From Mantis religiosa (taxonomy: Eukaryota; Arthropoda; Insecta; Mantodea; Mantidae), in NCBI GenBank assembly GCA_030765055.1, contig JAUKNK010000333.1, positions 104,501 to 168,500 of the forward strand: 64,000 bases of DNA. The letters are read 5' to 3'. Position 1 is the stretch's first letter, and each line of letters starts with the position of its first letter. Shown piece by piece: positions 35,242-47,044 of the stretch. Position numbers and translations under genes: made by a program. Below the pieces are notes generated by a model. The model was not told where the DNA came from. It saw nothing but the letters and a program-made list of their open reading frames with translations, and searched no databases.

Positions 35242-36110
35242 ACAATCTATGATTACTTGTTTCACTGTTAAAAACATTTTTATGTACCGCAAGTAGGAAG
35301 TTCCCTTTTAGAAAGTATATAGCACTGCGGTAAGTGTAAGAGTAATTCTGATTGTCTCTTCTTTCCAATAAGTGCCACGTACGTGACTTTTTTCAGTCAC
35401 AATATGGAGTTGATTATAGAGATACAACCTTTTCATTTTACCATTTTTTAAGGTAGCACCAGGACCAAAGGGCATTCTGCAGACACCATATCAGACATTA
35501 GATTTTATTAATTTTTCAGGAATATCCCAATCCCTGCTGTGATGCGCTTTTAATCTATGTTCTGCATTTAGGCTGCTGTGTGTTTCTGCTTTGTATATTC
35601 CTTCAAGTTCCCACAGAAAAGGAAGATGTGGACAAGGCCAGCAAATGAATTATCCCAAAAAGTTCTTTCCGAACATCAAGTTTCTTGAGTTTGAATTTGC
35701 TCTTTCTGTTTCTGTAACAGCATCAAGTAAAGTGCACGAATGTTTAAATCTGAATAGTAACTGTTTACATTGTTAAAAGAAATAAAAGGAAGGTGCTGTT
35801 ACTCCATGGAATATATAATTTCTGCACTAGGCAGATAACAATAATATATAAGCCTGCTTAACCTTTTTGTAAGGAACATTCACAGATGGCCTTGATATAA
35901 TATTGCAGAAACATTTTTAAGAACCGACAAACCTGTTTGTATTTGTTCGTTTATTCATATTCATTTATTGCATCCATAAGTCATACAACTCATGATGTGG
36001 AATTGTCAAATTACTAACTACACAAGAAATAGTAAAAAAAATCAAGAATTAAAATAAGTTGTAAAGCATAATAACCAAATTAATAATAAAAATTTAGATT
36101 CCTTTTATTC

Positions 36111-37640
36111 CTACCCTTTGTCATTTAAATAATCTTCTACTGAGTAGTAACACTGTTGTAACAAATATATCTTTGATGTGTTTTTAAACCTTGTGAAGGA
36201 CTCAATGTTTTTTATTTCAGTTGGCAGTTTAATGTAGATATGAATTCCGTTGAATTTAAAACTGTGCTCATACATTTTCTTTTTATGATAGGTGACATGT
36301 GAGTTTGAACTATTTCTCATGTTATGGTCAGGAATATCATTGCTTTTTTGAAATTTATCTAAGTTCGTTTTAACCTGTATTATTATTTCTAAAAGGTAAA
36401 TGCTTGGTAATGACAATATGCCTAATTTTTTTAACCATCGCTTACAACTATCTGTTCTCTTTAAATTCATCTTAATTCTAATTACCTTTTTTGGATTTTA
36501 AATACTTTCATAATGCTAATACTTTTTCCCCATACTGTTATAAAATAAGAAATTAATGATTGAAAATTTAAAAAATAGGCCATTCTTAATGTATTCAAAT
36601 TAATTCTGTGCTTTAAAATTGATATTTGGAAGCAAATGCTACTTAATTTCTTCATTAGACTTTCAATAGATATATTCCAATTTATACTGTCGTACATCCA
36701 AACTCCTAAAAATTTTGTCTTTCCTGTATATTGAATTTCATTTTCATAAATTATAACTTCAGGTAAATTAACTGCCTTATAGATTTTATTATGAAAACCC
36801 AATGCCTGACTCTTTTCCTTATTTATTACTAATTTGTTATTTAGAAAGAATGTTGATACTCCTTTCAAATTATTTATTACGTTTTCTTTGAGTTTGTCAT
36901 CATTTTGACCTGAGATCAAGAGGCTCGTATCATCTGCAAATAAGGAGCATTTTAAAGAATTTTGCGAATAAAGTGCCAAATCATTAATATACAAAATAAA
37001 TAGCAGTGGCCCTAAAACTGAACCCTGCAAAACTCCACAGTTTATGATAACAGCTTTTGATTTTATAGTTTTGTTTCCTTTATAGTTTTATCAACAAACT
37101 CTATTGCAATTATTTGCCTTCGCTCTCTCAAGTAGGAGACAAGCCAGTTATTTGCAGTTCCCCTAATTCAATAATTCTGTAATTTCTTTAATAGTATTCC
37201 ATGATCAACTATATCGAAAGCTTGAGACAGGTCGAGGAATATTCCAATATATTTTTCTGAATTGTCAAGCTCTTGGTGCACTTCATTTATAAATTGTATC
37301 AGTGTAGTTTTAATGGACTTTCCTTTTTGAAGGTCATGCAGCCGATCAGAAATTACATTAAATTTTGAAATAAAGTTGAACAACCTAATAAAACCACTCT
37401 TTCTAATATTTTGGAAAAGTTCAGTAGCAGTGAGATGGGTCTAAAATTTTGAACTTCCAATTTCGATCCCTTTTTATACATTGGCTTTATTTTTGCCATC
37501 TTAAAGCAGTCTGGGAACCTACCTTCACTCAATAATAAGTTTATTAAGTGCACTAATGGTTTTACTAATGGGGCAGAGCATTGTTTTACCAAGAAGTTTG
37601 AAAAACCATCCAAGTCAGTAGAGCTTTTATTTTTCATGCT
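36111..37640 (-). pseudogene. LINE ORF2: reverse transcriptase and C-terminus, A2
   Basis: Better preserved than A1. Minus frames in order: KSSTDLDGFSNFLVKQC and FPDCFKMAKIKPMYKKG with NFRPISLL (37,637-37,353), GIFLDLSQAFDIVDH (37,383-37,168, with the catalytic D of the first RT Asp motif), GSVLGPLLFILYINDL and the FADDTSLL box (37,030-36,482), and a C-terminal region with DHNMRN and YNGI-like motifs to 36,111. Three frame breaks separate the pieces. Confidence 0.85.
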
Positions 37641-38012
37641 TTTTATTATGGTGTGAGGTTTATCTTCTGTTGTGGGTGCAAGAAAGATAGTCCGATATGT
37701 TTTATTACTTATTATTTTACCTTCCGTAATTTTTTACTCCCCTACAATAAATTTTGGTACCCCAGCATAATACTGACTAAAACCCTCAGCAACCATCCAA
37801 GGATCATCTATAATTTCACCTTCTTTCTGGGGTTTGTAATCATCTCGCGTGGCTTTTACTTTGGCTTCCTGTGTTATAATTTTCCAGGCAGCCTTAGATT
37901 TATTTACTGAATTTGCTAATTGTTTATCATTGTACAGTTTCTTTGCTTTTCTAATAACCTTATTACAGAGTCTTTTATAATTCAATAGGTACTGTATAAA
38001 TGTTTCTGATGT

Positions 38013-38714
38013 GTGTTTGGAGGAATTTAGTAACAGTGACGTCAAACTTAATATAAAAATTATTTGTGGTTGGTTTATTAACACTCGTCACTTACTTTTT
38101 CATATATTTATGAGAGACTAGTTTCAAAGGCCCTGGCCTCCATTTTCAATCTCTTCCCAACTAGCATCTGTTGTTATCTGCTCTCTCTGGTGGTGGAACT
38201 ATGAACTTTTTTGTCAAGTTATCTGCTGGCGGGATTTCAAAGTTCAGTACGCGATCCTTATTTTTCCAGATGAATATGTTCTCCCATGTTGTCAATCTAA
38301 TTTGGTTTATCACTCCTTTTAATAATTTTGGATTTGGATCAATGTCATGGTTTTCATTCCAAAAATGAAATGCTACTGCTGACTTGTCTTCTTGTTTCAA
38401 TCTGATGTTTCTAAAGTGTTCCTTGTCTCTGGTTTTTAAATTTCTTTTTGTTTGGCCTATGTAGCATTTTTCACAATTCTTGCAATTTATTTGGTATATT
38501 CCAGATTTGTTACCTAAAGGAATTTCATCTTTTGTTTTCGAATTTAGTAATTTTAAAATTGAGTGTCTATTAGTAGGTGCCAAGGGGATATTTTGTTCCT
38601 TGAATATCTTTTTAAATTTATTAAATGTTTTTGGGTGGTATGTGAATGAACTGAATATGCTGTTGCTTTCTTTTTCTTTTGTAAATGTGGTTGCTTCCTT
38701 AATGGTGCCACCTA
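38013..38714 (-). pseudogene. PLE GIY-YIG fragment inside A2 LINE
   Basis: A 140-codon minus frame (38,161-38,583) has KSGIYQINCKNCEKCYIGQ, KRNLKTRDKEHFRNI, FHFWNENHDIDPNPK, TTWENIFIWKN and an acidic tail. Upstream is a linker TYHPKTFNKFKK. Downstream in the element's sense is the PLE tail with a degraded hammerhead core. A1 lacks this fragment. Confidence 0.85.
38121..38149 (-). ncRNA. Degenerate hammerhead-like core, PLE tail in A2
   Basis: Minus strand: TTGAAAA, T, GGAGGCC..GGGCCTT-type stem, GAAAC. Two invariant positions of CUGANGA are changed, so activity is unlikely. Confidence 0.45.
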
Positions 38715-39313
38715 CCTATTGCTTATTTAGATATATTTATTACCCTAGTGGGAAAGTTCACTACAGCTTGCATGCCATAAGTGAATATTAAATTATCCAG
38801 ATTTACTCTTTCAGGGTTACTACTCAGATGGTCAATATTAATATAACCTATTATTACTACATTAGTTTGCCTTTTGCACAAATTCTCTAGTAAAGTGTCT
38901 AAACTCTATCATACTGACATTACCCATTATTTTTTTCTTTTCTACAATAGGAACTGACTAAGGTATATCCTTGCAGTTTAAGCATTCCTATTTCTTCCTG
39001 TTTGAGCCAATGCTCTGTTAAGACTACAATGTGTATATCCTTTAAAATATCATTTAAGAGAATTTATAAATTCATTTTTTTGTTTCTCGCACTTTGTATG
39101 TTTTGGTGAAATATTTTAATCCCTGCATTATAAGAGCTATCTGTTGTTGCACCATCTTTACTATGGTATTTGAAACTTAAATCATTTTGGCTTGGTTGAA
39201 CAGTTGGAAATGCCCTATTAATTTTTTCAAAATTTGTTTCACCTCCTACCTGCTTCTCCAGTTTTCCTGCAACAAATCCACTATATTACATACCATTTTA
39301 TTGAGAACATATT

Positions 39314-39897
39314 GTGACTTTGTGGGTTCGTGAAATAAAAAGTCCAATTACACCACTCAACAATGTTCTTTATTTCCACCGACTTACAGTTTAACACTTG
39401 CCAATTACATAAAATTACGTGCTGCACACAATTACGATTCACCAGTTCGTCCGTTACAATTTCCTTGTACTCGCGGTTACGTAAGCTCCGGTACACCTTC
39501 ACAGTTACGTACAGTCTTCCGTTGCACAATCTTCTCGTACATTAACACGTCACTGACTAGCACTGCCTTCTTACACCAAGAACTGTCCTCACTCACACAC
39601 ACTAACCAACTGATGGACCAACTCCCTGACCGACTAAACCAAAACCAACTCAACTCTGTCCGTCTGTAGCCCTCTTTATATAGGAATATCGCCGGTTTCT
39701 AGTGACAAGGAGAATGTTCCAGATTCCGTAATTTCTGGAACCAGGTGGACAGAAACAGACGGCACACTGATGTTTTTCCTCCCAACCACTGCCTGTCACC
39801 ACTACAAGACAAACGAGGAGGAGGTGTGGCTAACGCGGTCCTCCCCCTGCCTTCCGTTCCCAGCTGGTTCACAGTGTGTCCCAGCGCTCCCGTTACA
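39314..39897 (-). repeat. 3' LTR of the gypsy element
   Basis: 584 bp. Minus-strand signals: TATA-like cctatataaagaggg (about 39,672-39,686) and AATAAAGAACATTG (about 39,364-39,377). A block at about 39,556-39,668 differs from the other LTR by indels and substitutions while the rest is nearly identical. Confidence 0.9.
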
Positions 39898-40989
39898 CTG
39901 CTCCCTCCTGAAAGCTGTTCGCTCCGAACAGCCCCATCGTAGCGTGCGAGGCGGTCCAGGTGTACCACCAGCATCTGCCCGGAGTCTGAGCCAGAAAAAG
40001 CGCTGCCGTAGTTTGTGAATCATTCGGTTCGCTCCCAGGTGTCCTCCTGAAGTACCGGCGTGCACTTCCTCCAAGACTTCCGGGACCTTGCTCCGGGGAA
40101 GTACCAACTGTCCTCTCTGCGCCTTCCCATTGGGTGACTCCCATACCCGGAACAGCACGCCCACTCTGGTCTTCAACGAGTCCCATTGGGCCCAGTACGA
40201 CTTGTAGGTGGCGCTCCTCGGTGCGATGTCCTCCCAGGTTGGTCTCATCCCTGCCTCCACTTCCCTCAAGAGTGGCCCCAAGTCTGCGTCCGCCAGCTGC
40301 TCCCTCCTCAGGCCTGCGCTATCCCAGCCTTCAGCAGGCACTGCCACAACTACTCGGACTGCTGCGGCACGCTCCTTCTCTTCCACTCTTGTGCGCTCAT
40401 GGCCGTCCTGGATCTGCGGTAGGACACCTCCAATGTAATGGTCACTAGCGTCGGTGTCCACAATGAATGCGCCACACGGTTGTGGGAAACCCAAAGTTGG
40501 AGCACTGCACAGGGTCTCCTTCGGGTGCTGGAAAGCGTCTTCGGCGTCCTCCGTCCACACATAAGGCCGGTTTTCCTCCGTCAGGCGGGTGAGGGGTTTT
40601 GCGATGTTGTCGGCCTTTTCCTCTAAATCGTTAAGGTGGTCGTCTACTTGACCCTTCCGCTTGCCCAGATTCGTGCCGTCATCCCTCACGCCGGCCAACC
40701 GTTCCTCAAACTTGGCGGCGAGAGCCTCGTTCGCCACCTTCATTTCGGTAGCCAGACGGTCATTCGCTGCTCTCATTTCCGTGGTTAACTCGGTCTTAAT
40801 TTGTTGCATCTTCTCGGTGATGTTGCCCCTAGCCGTCCTGATTAGTTTCAGTTCCGCGGCCAGGTTATTTCTAGTCTCCAGCATCTCTGTTAATTCGGCC
40901 CGCATTTCTTCCATCTTCCTGGTGATGTTGTCTTTAGCCGTCTTCATTTCTTCCAGTTCCGCTAAAATCTTTTCTAATGCTGCCTCCAT
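39802..40989 (-). CDS. Fused gag coiled coil-RNase H-integrase remnant ORF
   Basis: One open frame of about 395 codons from the ATG at 40,989, running into the 3' LTR; the frame is open further upstream into the 5' LTR. It starts with a coiled coil of about 110 residues (heptad MEEMRAELTEM pattern), then an RT/RNase H junction (PLTRLTEENRPYVWTED, FIVDTDASDHYIGGVL), then LRREQLADADLGPLLRE and the integrase H-x-H zinc-binding start (EVHAGTSGGHLGANR). Protease, most of RT, most of RNase H, and the integrase core are deleted, but the joins keep frame. It is a non-autonomous derivative and probably not a functional enzyme. Confidence 0.75.
   Translation of the reverse strand: MEAALEKILAELEEMKTAKDNITRKMEEMRAELTEMLETRNNLAAELKLIRTARGNITEKMQQIKTELTTEMRAANDRLATEMKVANEALAAKFEERLAGVRDDGTNLGKRKGQVDDHLNDLEEKADNIAKPLTRLTEENRPYVWTEDAEDAFQHPKETLCSAPTLGFPQPCGAFIVDTDASDHYIGGVLPQIQDGHERTRVEEKERAAAVRVVVAVPAEGWDSAGLRREQLADADLGPLLREVEAGMRPTWEDIAPRSATYKSYWAQWDSLKTRVGVLFRVWESPNGKAQRGQLVLPRSKVPEVLEEVHAGTSGGHLGANRMIHKLRQRFFWLRLRADAGGTPGPPRTLRWGCSERTAFRREQCNGSAGTHCEPAGNGRQGEDRVSHTSSSFVL
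39898..39910 (-). promoter_or_regulatory. Polypurine tract of the gypsy element
   Basis: Minus strand caggagggagcag immediately before the 3' LTR, the expected plus-strand primer of an LTR retrotransposon. Confidence 0.65.
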
Positions 40990-41016
40990 CGTTGTAATGT
41001 TCGGTGATGTTGTTTT

Positions 41017-41033
41017 CCCGCTTCCTGACACCA
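41017..41033 (-). promoter_or_regulatory. tRNA primer-binding site of the gypsy element
   Basis: One base after the 5' LTR the minus strand reads TGGTGTCAGGAAG. TGG plus GTCAG matches the 3' end of leucine-type tRNAs (CTGACACCA) over about nine to ten bases. The primer identity is inferred from memory of tRNA ends. Confidence 0.5.
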
Positions 41034-41034
41034 G

Positions 41035-41600
41035 TGTGACTTTGTGGGTTCGTGAAATAAAAAGTCCAATTACACCACTCAACAATGTTCTTTATTTCCA
41101 CCGACTTACAGTTTAACACTTGCCAATTACATAAAATTACGTGCTGCACACAATTACGATTCACCAGTTCGTCCGTTACAATTTCCTTGTACTCGCGGTT
41201 ACGTAAGCTCCGGTACACCTTCACAGTTACGTACAGTCTTCCGTTGCACAATCTTCTCGTACATTAACACGTCACTGACTAACTCTTACACCAAGAACTG
41301 ACTGTCTCCTCACTCACTAACTGACAAAACCAACTCTCGACTGACCAACAACTCAACTCCGTCTGTCTGTAACCTTCTTTATATAGGAATATCGCCGGTT
41401 TCTAGTGACCAGGAGAATGTTCCAGATTCCGTAATTTCTGGAACCAGGTGGACAGAAACAGACGGCACACTGATGTTTTTCCTCCCAACCACTGCCTGTC
41501 ACCACTACAAGACAAACGAGGGGGAGGTGTGGCTAACGCGGTCCTCCCCCTGCCTTCCGTTCCCAGCTGGTTCACAGGGTGTTCCAGCGCTCCCGTTACA
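41035..41600 (-). repeat. 5' LTR of the gypsy element
   Basis: 566 bp. TATA-like cctatataaagaagg (about 41,377-41,391). Shares both ends and most of its sequence with the other LTR but has a different block at about 41,281-41,370. Confidence 0.9.
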
Positions 41601-41603
41601 ATA

Positions 41604-42807
41604 TGTACCTTTCCTTTTTTAACATGCAGGACGTCTCTATCTAGGCATAAATTATCAAAAAATTTATTTGGGTTCAAATATATCACCTTTTCTTTGTCAC
41701 ACACCTCATGAATAGCACTTTTTATTCTGTCAATATATGAGTCACTAACACTCCTTCTGTACAATATACCATTTACAAACACCCTGGCTGTGGGAAACTG
41801 CATTCTTGTGTCATTTTGTAGTAAGTCTGGAATAACACTGTCCACAATGTTTGTTTTCACGTGTAACATTGTTGCACTATAGTCCTCTTCACTTTCTTCC
41901 TTTGCAGCTTCGAATTTAACCATTGAGGAGTTTTGTTAACTGGTCCGTTCTTATCCCTCTTCTAACTTCTGTTCTAGTTCTTGATTCCTTTACGTATTTG
42001 ATGATGGGGTCTCCTATAATTAGAAGTTTGTTACCCGTGTATTTTTTCTTGTAATGCTCACATTTGCACCGGTATTTATCCTTCCTGGGAGCATCTGCTA
42101 CCGTGGCATTTACCTCTACCTGCTTCATTTCTCCGTGTTCTAAGTTTTTGCTATAGTCCACTTCTAACACACTGAAGCGGTTTTCGATGGCAATAACATT
42201 ACAGCTCTTTTGAGGTGACTGGGCATTGTTTTGCATATTCTGTTAGGCCTGTTCCTTACGATTTCTGTATAGTTTAGGTCAATTCCTCGTTCACGTGTTC
42301 AGAGAGCTCAGACAAGATGAAGTTTTCTTCTTGTTGTTGCTGTTTAGGTTGCTGCGAGTACTGAAATTCTTGTATATGCAGCTGTAGCGCCGTCCTCTCA
42401 TTTTGTAGCTTCTTGAGGTTATCATTGTTTGCATTAATCACCTTATCTATCTCTTGCATCTCTATTCCCATCAAATTCAATTTCTGGCTCAGGTGTTGAT
42501 TTTCAGTTCATAATTCTTTGATATCTTCTCTTGCTTTTTGAAGATCCATGTATAGGATTTCAATTACTTTGTGTAGCAATGTCACAACTTCCATTTCATC
42601 ATGTGCTCCATAGTGCAAAGCGTGGTTACCATTGTTGGCTTGCTTTTCCACTGCGACCCTTTTGTTTTATCCATCTTTATTGCTGTTAACATTTGAGTCC
42701 ATCGCGATTCCAAAATTACACCTTTCATTACCATTATCTGTAGGATTATCGATGATTTGTTGAATTTTGCGGAGCACACTTCGCATCATAGCTTTGCCGG
42801 CCGCCAT
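41604..42807 (-). pseudogene. LINE ORF1-like protein, A2
   Basis: Minus frames from the ATG at 42,807. An intermediate segment resembles a coiled coil (42,480-42,274: LKKLQNERTALQL). Then KLLIIGDPIIKYV (42,236-41,916) and a segment ending ARVFVNGILYRRSVSDSYID and a VLHVKKGK block (41,923-41,604), as in the end of an SGNH-like domain where an H lies near the C-terminus. The gypsy LTR cuts in shortly after it. Confidence 0.6.
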
Positions 42808-43264
42808 ATTTTTCTCTTATCAACTACTCCAGATTGGTATGTAAGGGGACTTGTCAAAATCTGTGAATACCTAAATGCTAGGGTTTCACGGCATGCATTA
42901 TCAAGCTCTATTGTACTAAATTTAAAGATATACTTTGGATGCCAAAATCATCTACTTTCCACCAACGCAGAGATAGTCACTGAAAGGAATATGCCACACA
43001 TACACCGTAGGACAAGGAGAGTGAACGTGTGTGACAGAGAACGCATGCTACACAAGGAGCAGAACCGTTAAGAAAACATGCGCCCTATTCACTCTGTACA
43101 CTAAAACTAAGAAGATGCATTCACAAAGCTAGAGGGTGTCAGAATGATTTTGAATGGTCTGTAACTGAACTGACATGGGGTATCATAAAATACCGAGGGA
43201 TGGTTTAGGAACATTTTCCAAGTGTCCCTGCATCTTACTCAGTGGCATCCCACGTCTAAACCTA

Positions 43265-43757
43265 GGAGGGGGGGGGGCTGCACTGATTATTGGCATTTTA
43301 CTTTACCTTAATTATATAAATATGGACTATGTATGGCGATCTTTCTTTGTAGCAAACTTATTAACCACTCTCTCGTTGAACTTCAGAATACTTTCTGTCA
43401 TTTCTTTTTCTATGGACAACATTGCAAGCGCAGTTAATCTATCTTCTCCAATAGTGTTCCTAAGGAATGTTTTAAATCTCTTCAGTGTAGAGAAACAGCG
43501 CTCAGATTCACTTGTTGTTAGAGGCAGAGTAATAGTTATTTTCAAACGTTTTAACACATCAGAAAAAGTGGAAGAAAGATTATTACCTCTAAGAGATTAA
43601 AGTAATTTTACAGCACCACCAATATTCCTGAATTTTTCTCTTGAATAGATAACTGAAAATTCTGTGTGTAGTTAGTCCTTATCAAACACTGGAAATATTT
43701 TAATGTATTCACTGAATGCATTTCTGGAAATATTGATTTAAATTGCTGTTATTTTTC
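43265..43757 (-). pseudogene. hAT transposase C-terminal dimerisation region, A2
   Basis: The minus frame 43,327-43,557 (76 codons) has ITITLPLTTSESERCFSTLK, FLRNTIGEDRLTALAMLSI, and ESILKFNERVVNKF: the classic hAT C-terminal dimerisation motif order. Preceding sequence to about 43,700 carries HTEFSVIYS-like and GAVKLLQ blocks in broken frame. This is the uninterrupted form of 6,640-7,597. No DDE catalytic part remains. Confidence 0.85.
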
Positions 43758-44291
43758 CAGCTGGGAAAGTGATGGCCACTGTTTTTGGGATAGTCATGGT
43801 GTTATTCCAATCAATTATCTTCAAAAACGAAAAACCATTTTAGGAGTATACTACGCATCGTTACTTGACAAGCTGAAGGCAGAACTTGCGGAAAAACATT
43901 CACATTTGCAGAAAAAGAAAATCCTGTTTCACCAAGACAACACACCGTCTCACACCTCAGCTGTTGCAATGGCAAAAATCCAGTTATTACGGTTTCAACT
44001 GTTTGACCATCCCTCTTACTCACCAGATCTAGCCCCAAGCGACTTCTTTTTGTTCCCTCATTTGAAAATTGTGCTCTAAGGACAGAGATTTTCGTCAAAA
44101 GAAGAGACAATCACTTTTGCGAACAATTATTCAAGAGAAAATGCCGAGTACTATTTGCATAGGTTACAGAGATGGGAGCATTGCTGGGAGAAGTGTGTAA
44201 GTTTACAAGGAGACTACGTTGAAAAATAAAAAATTATGAAAGCAATGTCTTTTATTTGTAGCAGTTGAGAAACTTTTCGGACTGCCTATAT
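43758..44291 (+). pseudogene. mariner transposase C-terminal half, A2
   Basis: Counterpart of 7,597-8,133. It keeps the WDSHG first-Asp motif, but a one-base loss before it puts it out of frame, and there is a stop (taa) after KIVL. The second Asp (HQDNTPSH) and third Asp (DLAPSDFFLFP) motifs are in consensus form. Ends in cttttcggactgcct. Confidence 0.85.
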
Positions 44292-45359
44292 ACTTTCAGT
44301 TAAGTTTCCAAAAATTCATGATCCATGCTTTGTGGATTGTGATAAATCTGGTTCATCACTATACACCTATTTCATTCATCGTCCGATATGGCTTAACATT
44401 GGAGGAAGTAAATTAAAGAAAAAAACATTAACAACCAAACAAGTAAATAAAACAAAGAAAGTGGTTAGGAGCAAAGCAGCTCACTACAGAACACCGAACT
44501 GGACCCTGGCAAAAGAGATAATAACTCGGCACAGTACTGCTGTGACTGAACTTACTGATTCACAGCACATGCCCAAATAATGAGTTTTGCTCACTGTCCA
44601 GTTGGTAACATCCAGCATTCATTGGCAAAGAATTATCATCTCTATTGTAAATAGAAAGTGTTTTTTTTTAAATTTAATATCCTCAGAAATATCTCAAACG
44701 ACTTTAAGATAGCCATTATTTAAGTAATGTCTTTTATGAAAATGCATACCTTGATTTTTCTGAAAAAAGGGTCTGAAGTCCTCTTCATTCTGGATAACTT
44801 TGCATAATTCCTAAACTATAAGAGACTTAGAAAATCTATTAGTGCACAAAATACGTAAGCCGTGTTAACACAGTGGCAAAAGAAAATCCAAGTACATGTC
44901 CCATTAGCAGGAACAGAACAGGTAAAAATGATTTTTGCTGGAACTGTTTCTGGGAAGCTGACTACCTTGCTATATTCTTTCAAAAAAGAGATCAGTTACA
45001 TTTTATATATGCCAACGCTTTTTATCAATGTAACACACATTCATAGAATTATTTTATGCCTTTATTTTGTCTCTCTGTTTTATATGAAATGGCAACTTAT
45101 TATACAATGGTATACCATATAAAGGAATGTGAGAGAGGGCTGCTAACCTGGCTAATTATTGACAGATTTGAGCTTCCTCTTGTGTAAAGTTTATGTCATT
45201 TGCTAAGTCTTAAAGTTACTTATAGTAGCTCTAACATGTAAAATAACATATATAGAAACTTGGAAGTATCATAATTTTAAGATCCTTAAAATATGCTATA
45301 CGGCTCACATATACTGGTTGGTTAACAATTATTTATTTAATTATTTTTTTCATTTGGAA
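44292..45359. other. Monomer A spacer, A2
   Basis: Counterpart of 8,134-8,711 plus 9,850-10,329, with the 1.1-kb A1 segment missing at about 44,870. Confidence 0.5.
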
Positions 45360-45830
45360 TACTTCATCAGACACCTCTGAATTTCCCCAGAAGATGATGT
45401 CATCGTTTTAAAGGTTGTGAAGGTATGCAAAATATGTTATTCAAACTGTGTTCATGTGTGTTGTCACTTTTAATATTTTACAGAATAACATTGCTTACTT
45501 AATCTCTGATTGATATCTTCAATGTGTACAGTCCAATCCAAGTTCGATTGAAACAGGTGCCTCAAAATTAAGTGTCTGTTACATAAGTGATTTTAGTGCC
45601 ATTTAGATGAAAAACTGGAAAAGTAATACCTTTGTTGGTTTTATATAAAGAACCTACTGCTATTTTATCTTTATTTAAAATTAATTTATATTTAGCAAAC
45701 CATGGTACACTTGCTTCTTTTATTTTCTCCAGGGTCGGAAGCATATGACCTTTGGTATTTCCAGTTAGAAATATATTTGTCATTTGCAATGACTTGGAAT
45801 TCAATATTATGATTTTATTTTCTATGGGAT
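45360..45830 (-). pseudogene. Second LINE: RT C-terminal fragment, A2
   Basis: The open minus frame 45,568-45,804 (78 codons) holds LTGNTKGHMLPTLEKIKEA, WFAKYKLILNKDK and FHLNGTKIT, the segment following the catalytic box in LINE RTs. It continues in broken frames with the NLDWTVHIE and NDxIxFWGNS-like motifs. Confidence 0.7.
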
Positions 45831-47044
45831 ATATCTCTTATATATACTACTATAGTTATTAATTGTCATAGTTATTAATTAGACATTATTTATTATTGTT
45901 ATTATTTCTAATATATAGAGAATGTAGTTTATCTTTACTTTCAAAGTGCAACTTACATGATCTTTTAGCCTGTCACATGTTTTGTTGTGCATAATTGCAG
46001 ATCTCACATGCAGACAGCTCTGCAAGTTGACTGGGAGGACAGTTTAAAAACTTGGGAATGTGACATCTTTTTGCTGACCATTAGTCATAAAGATCTTCAA
46101 ATCCTTAACAAACCAAGAAAATAGACATCTTAATTGAATATATACACATATTTGAATATTGAACATGAGAAAACACATAATACGCAAGTAATATCAAAAA
46201 ATGGTAATAAGTTTATAAGTATGTACAGAAACAAAGTCACATTCTGCTATGCATTTAGAAGAATATTAAATTTAGCAATTGCAGTACATGAACATCACTT
46301 TAAGGCTTTTATTAGGACTATACTGTCCGTCGATCATTATTATAATTTATTGAAAGCATAGCATCTATTGTCAGTTTTTGAATAGATGAATCTGTAACAG
46401 AAAACCCAGTATCAGGAGGAAGGCATGATATCATTACTTTTCTGAAGGATGAGGCCTCATTAATTGAAAATACCAATTACGTCAAGCAAATTCATCTTGC
46501 CTGTTTGGAATACATTGTTGAAAGTGAGACCACTGCTCTGCTTTTCATTGGAATGTAAAATGTAATTATCATGTCCTCCTGAAATCCAAAGAGTGATGAT
46601 CCTATATCTACATTTTATTTGTCTGAAATTCATGTGGTACCAATATTTTTTTTAACCTTTATGAAATTGCCAGTGCAAGTGAGTCATATTCGCAGCAATT
46701 CCTATTCAAGAGGATAAATGGTATGCCAGTTGTCAAACATAACATTATATTTGAAGTTTTCAATATCAGCAGCTAGCCATTTTGCAATTCTATTTGGTTT
46801 GTTGGAAGCTAAATAGGGCCCTTCTACTTGTTTTTTGTGGTATATTTAAAAATTACTTATAGAGGGGTTAAGCACTCTATAATGTCTTTATCCTATATTT
46901 GGAAGATTTATTTGAATGCACTCTATGTAAGTGAAAACACCTCAGAAAGTATCAAGTTTCTCATCAATTGTCAGAAAGATGCCAAGGTGTAAGACTTTCT
47001 GCAGTTAAGTATAAATTTGTCAAGAAACAGACGTATAGCAGCTA

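Larger units (their letters stand above)
39314..41600 (-). mobile_element. Internally deleted Ty3/gypsy retrotransposon
   Basis: LTRs at 39,314-39,897 and 41,035-41,600, ends TGTGAC/TTACA in plus-strand view (TGTAAC...GTCACA in element sense). The 4-bp duplication atat on both sides matches the single atat in A1 (about 4,885). Orientation is minus: primer-binding site next to the right LTR, polypurine tract next to the left. The interior is only 1.1 kb and GC-rich against AT-rich surroundings, consistent with a recent arrival. It is absent from A1. Confidence 0.9.
35971..42812 (-). mobile_element. CR1/Jockey-group LINE, A2 copy, split by two insertions
   Basis: The same element as 1,666-6,128, but interrupted by a PLE fragment (38,013-38,714), which also replaced about 380 bp, and by a gypsy element (39,314-41,600). 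The pieces read in order on the minus strand: ORF1 (42,807-41,610), endonuclease remnant (about 39,060-38,718), RT (37,637-36,482), C-terminus (36,470-36,111). Confidence 0.8.

Noticed and set aside
39745..41116. Several plus-strand open frames of 60-151 codons over the gypsy element
   Set aside because: They are GC-rich shadows antisense to the fused gag-RNase H-integrase frame.
41402..41923. A 173-codon minus frame joining LINE ORF1 to gypsy LTR
   Set aside because: The junction is the gypsy insertion point; the fusion is accidental.
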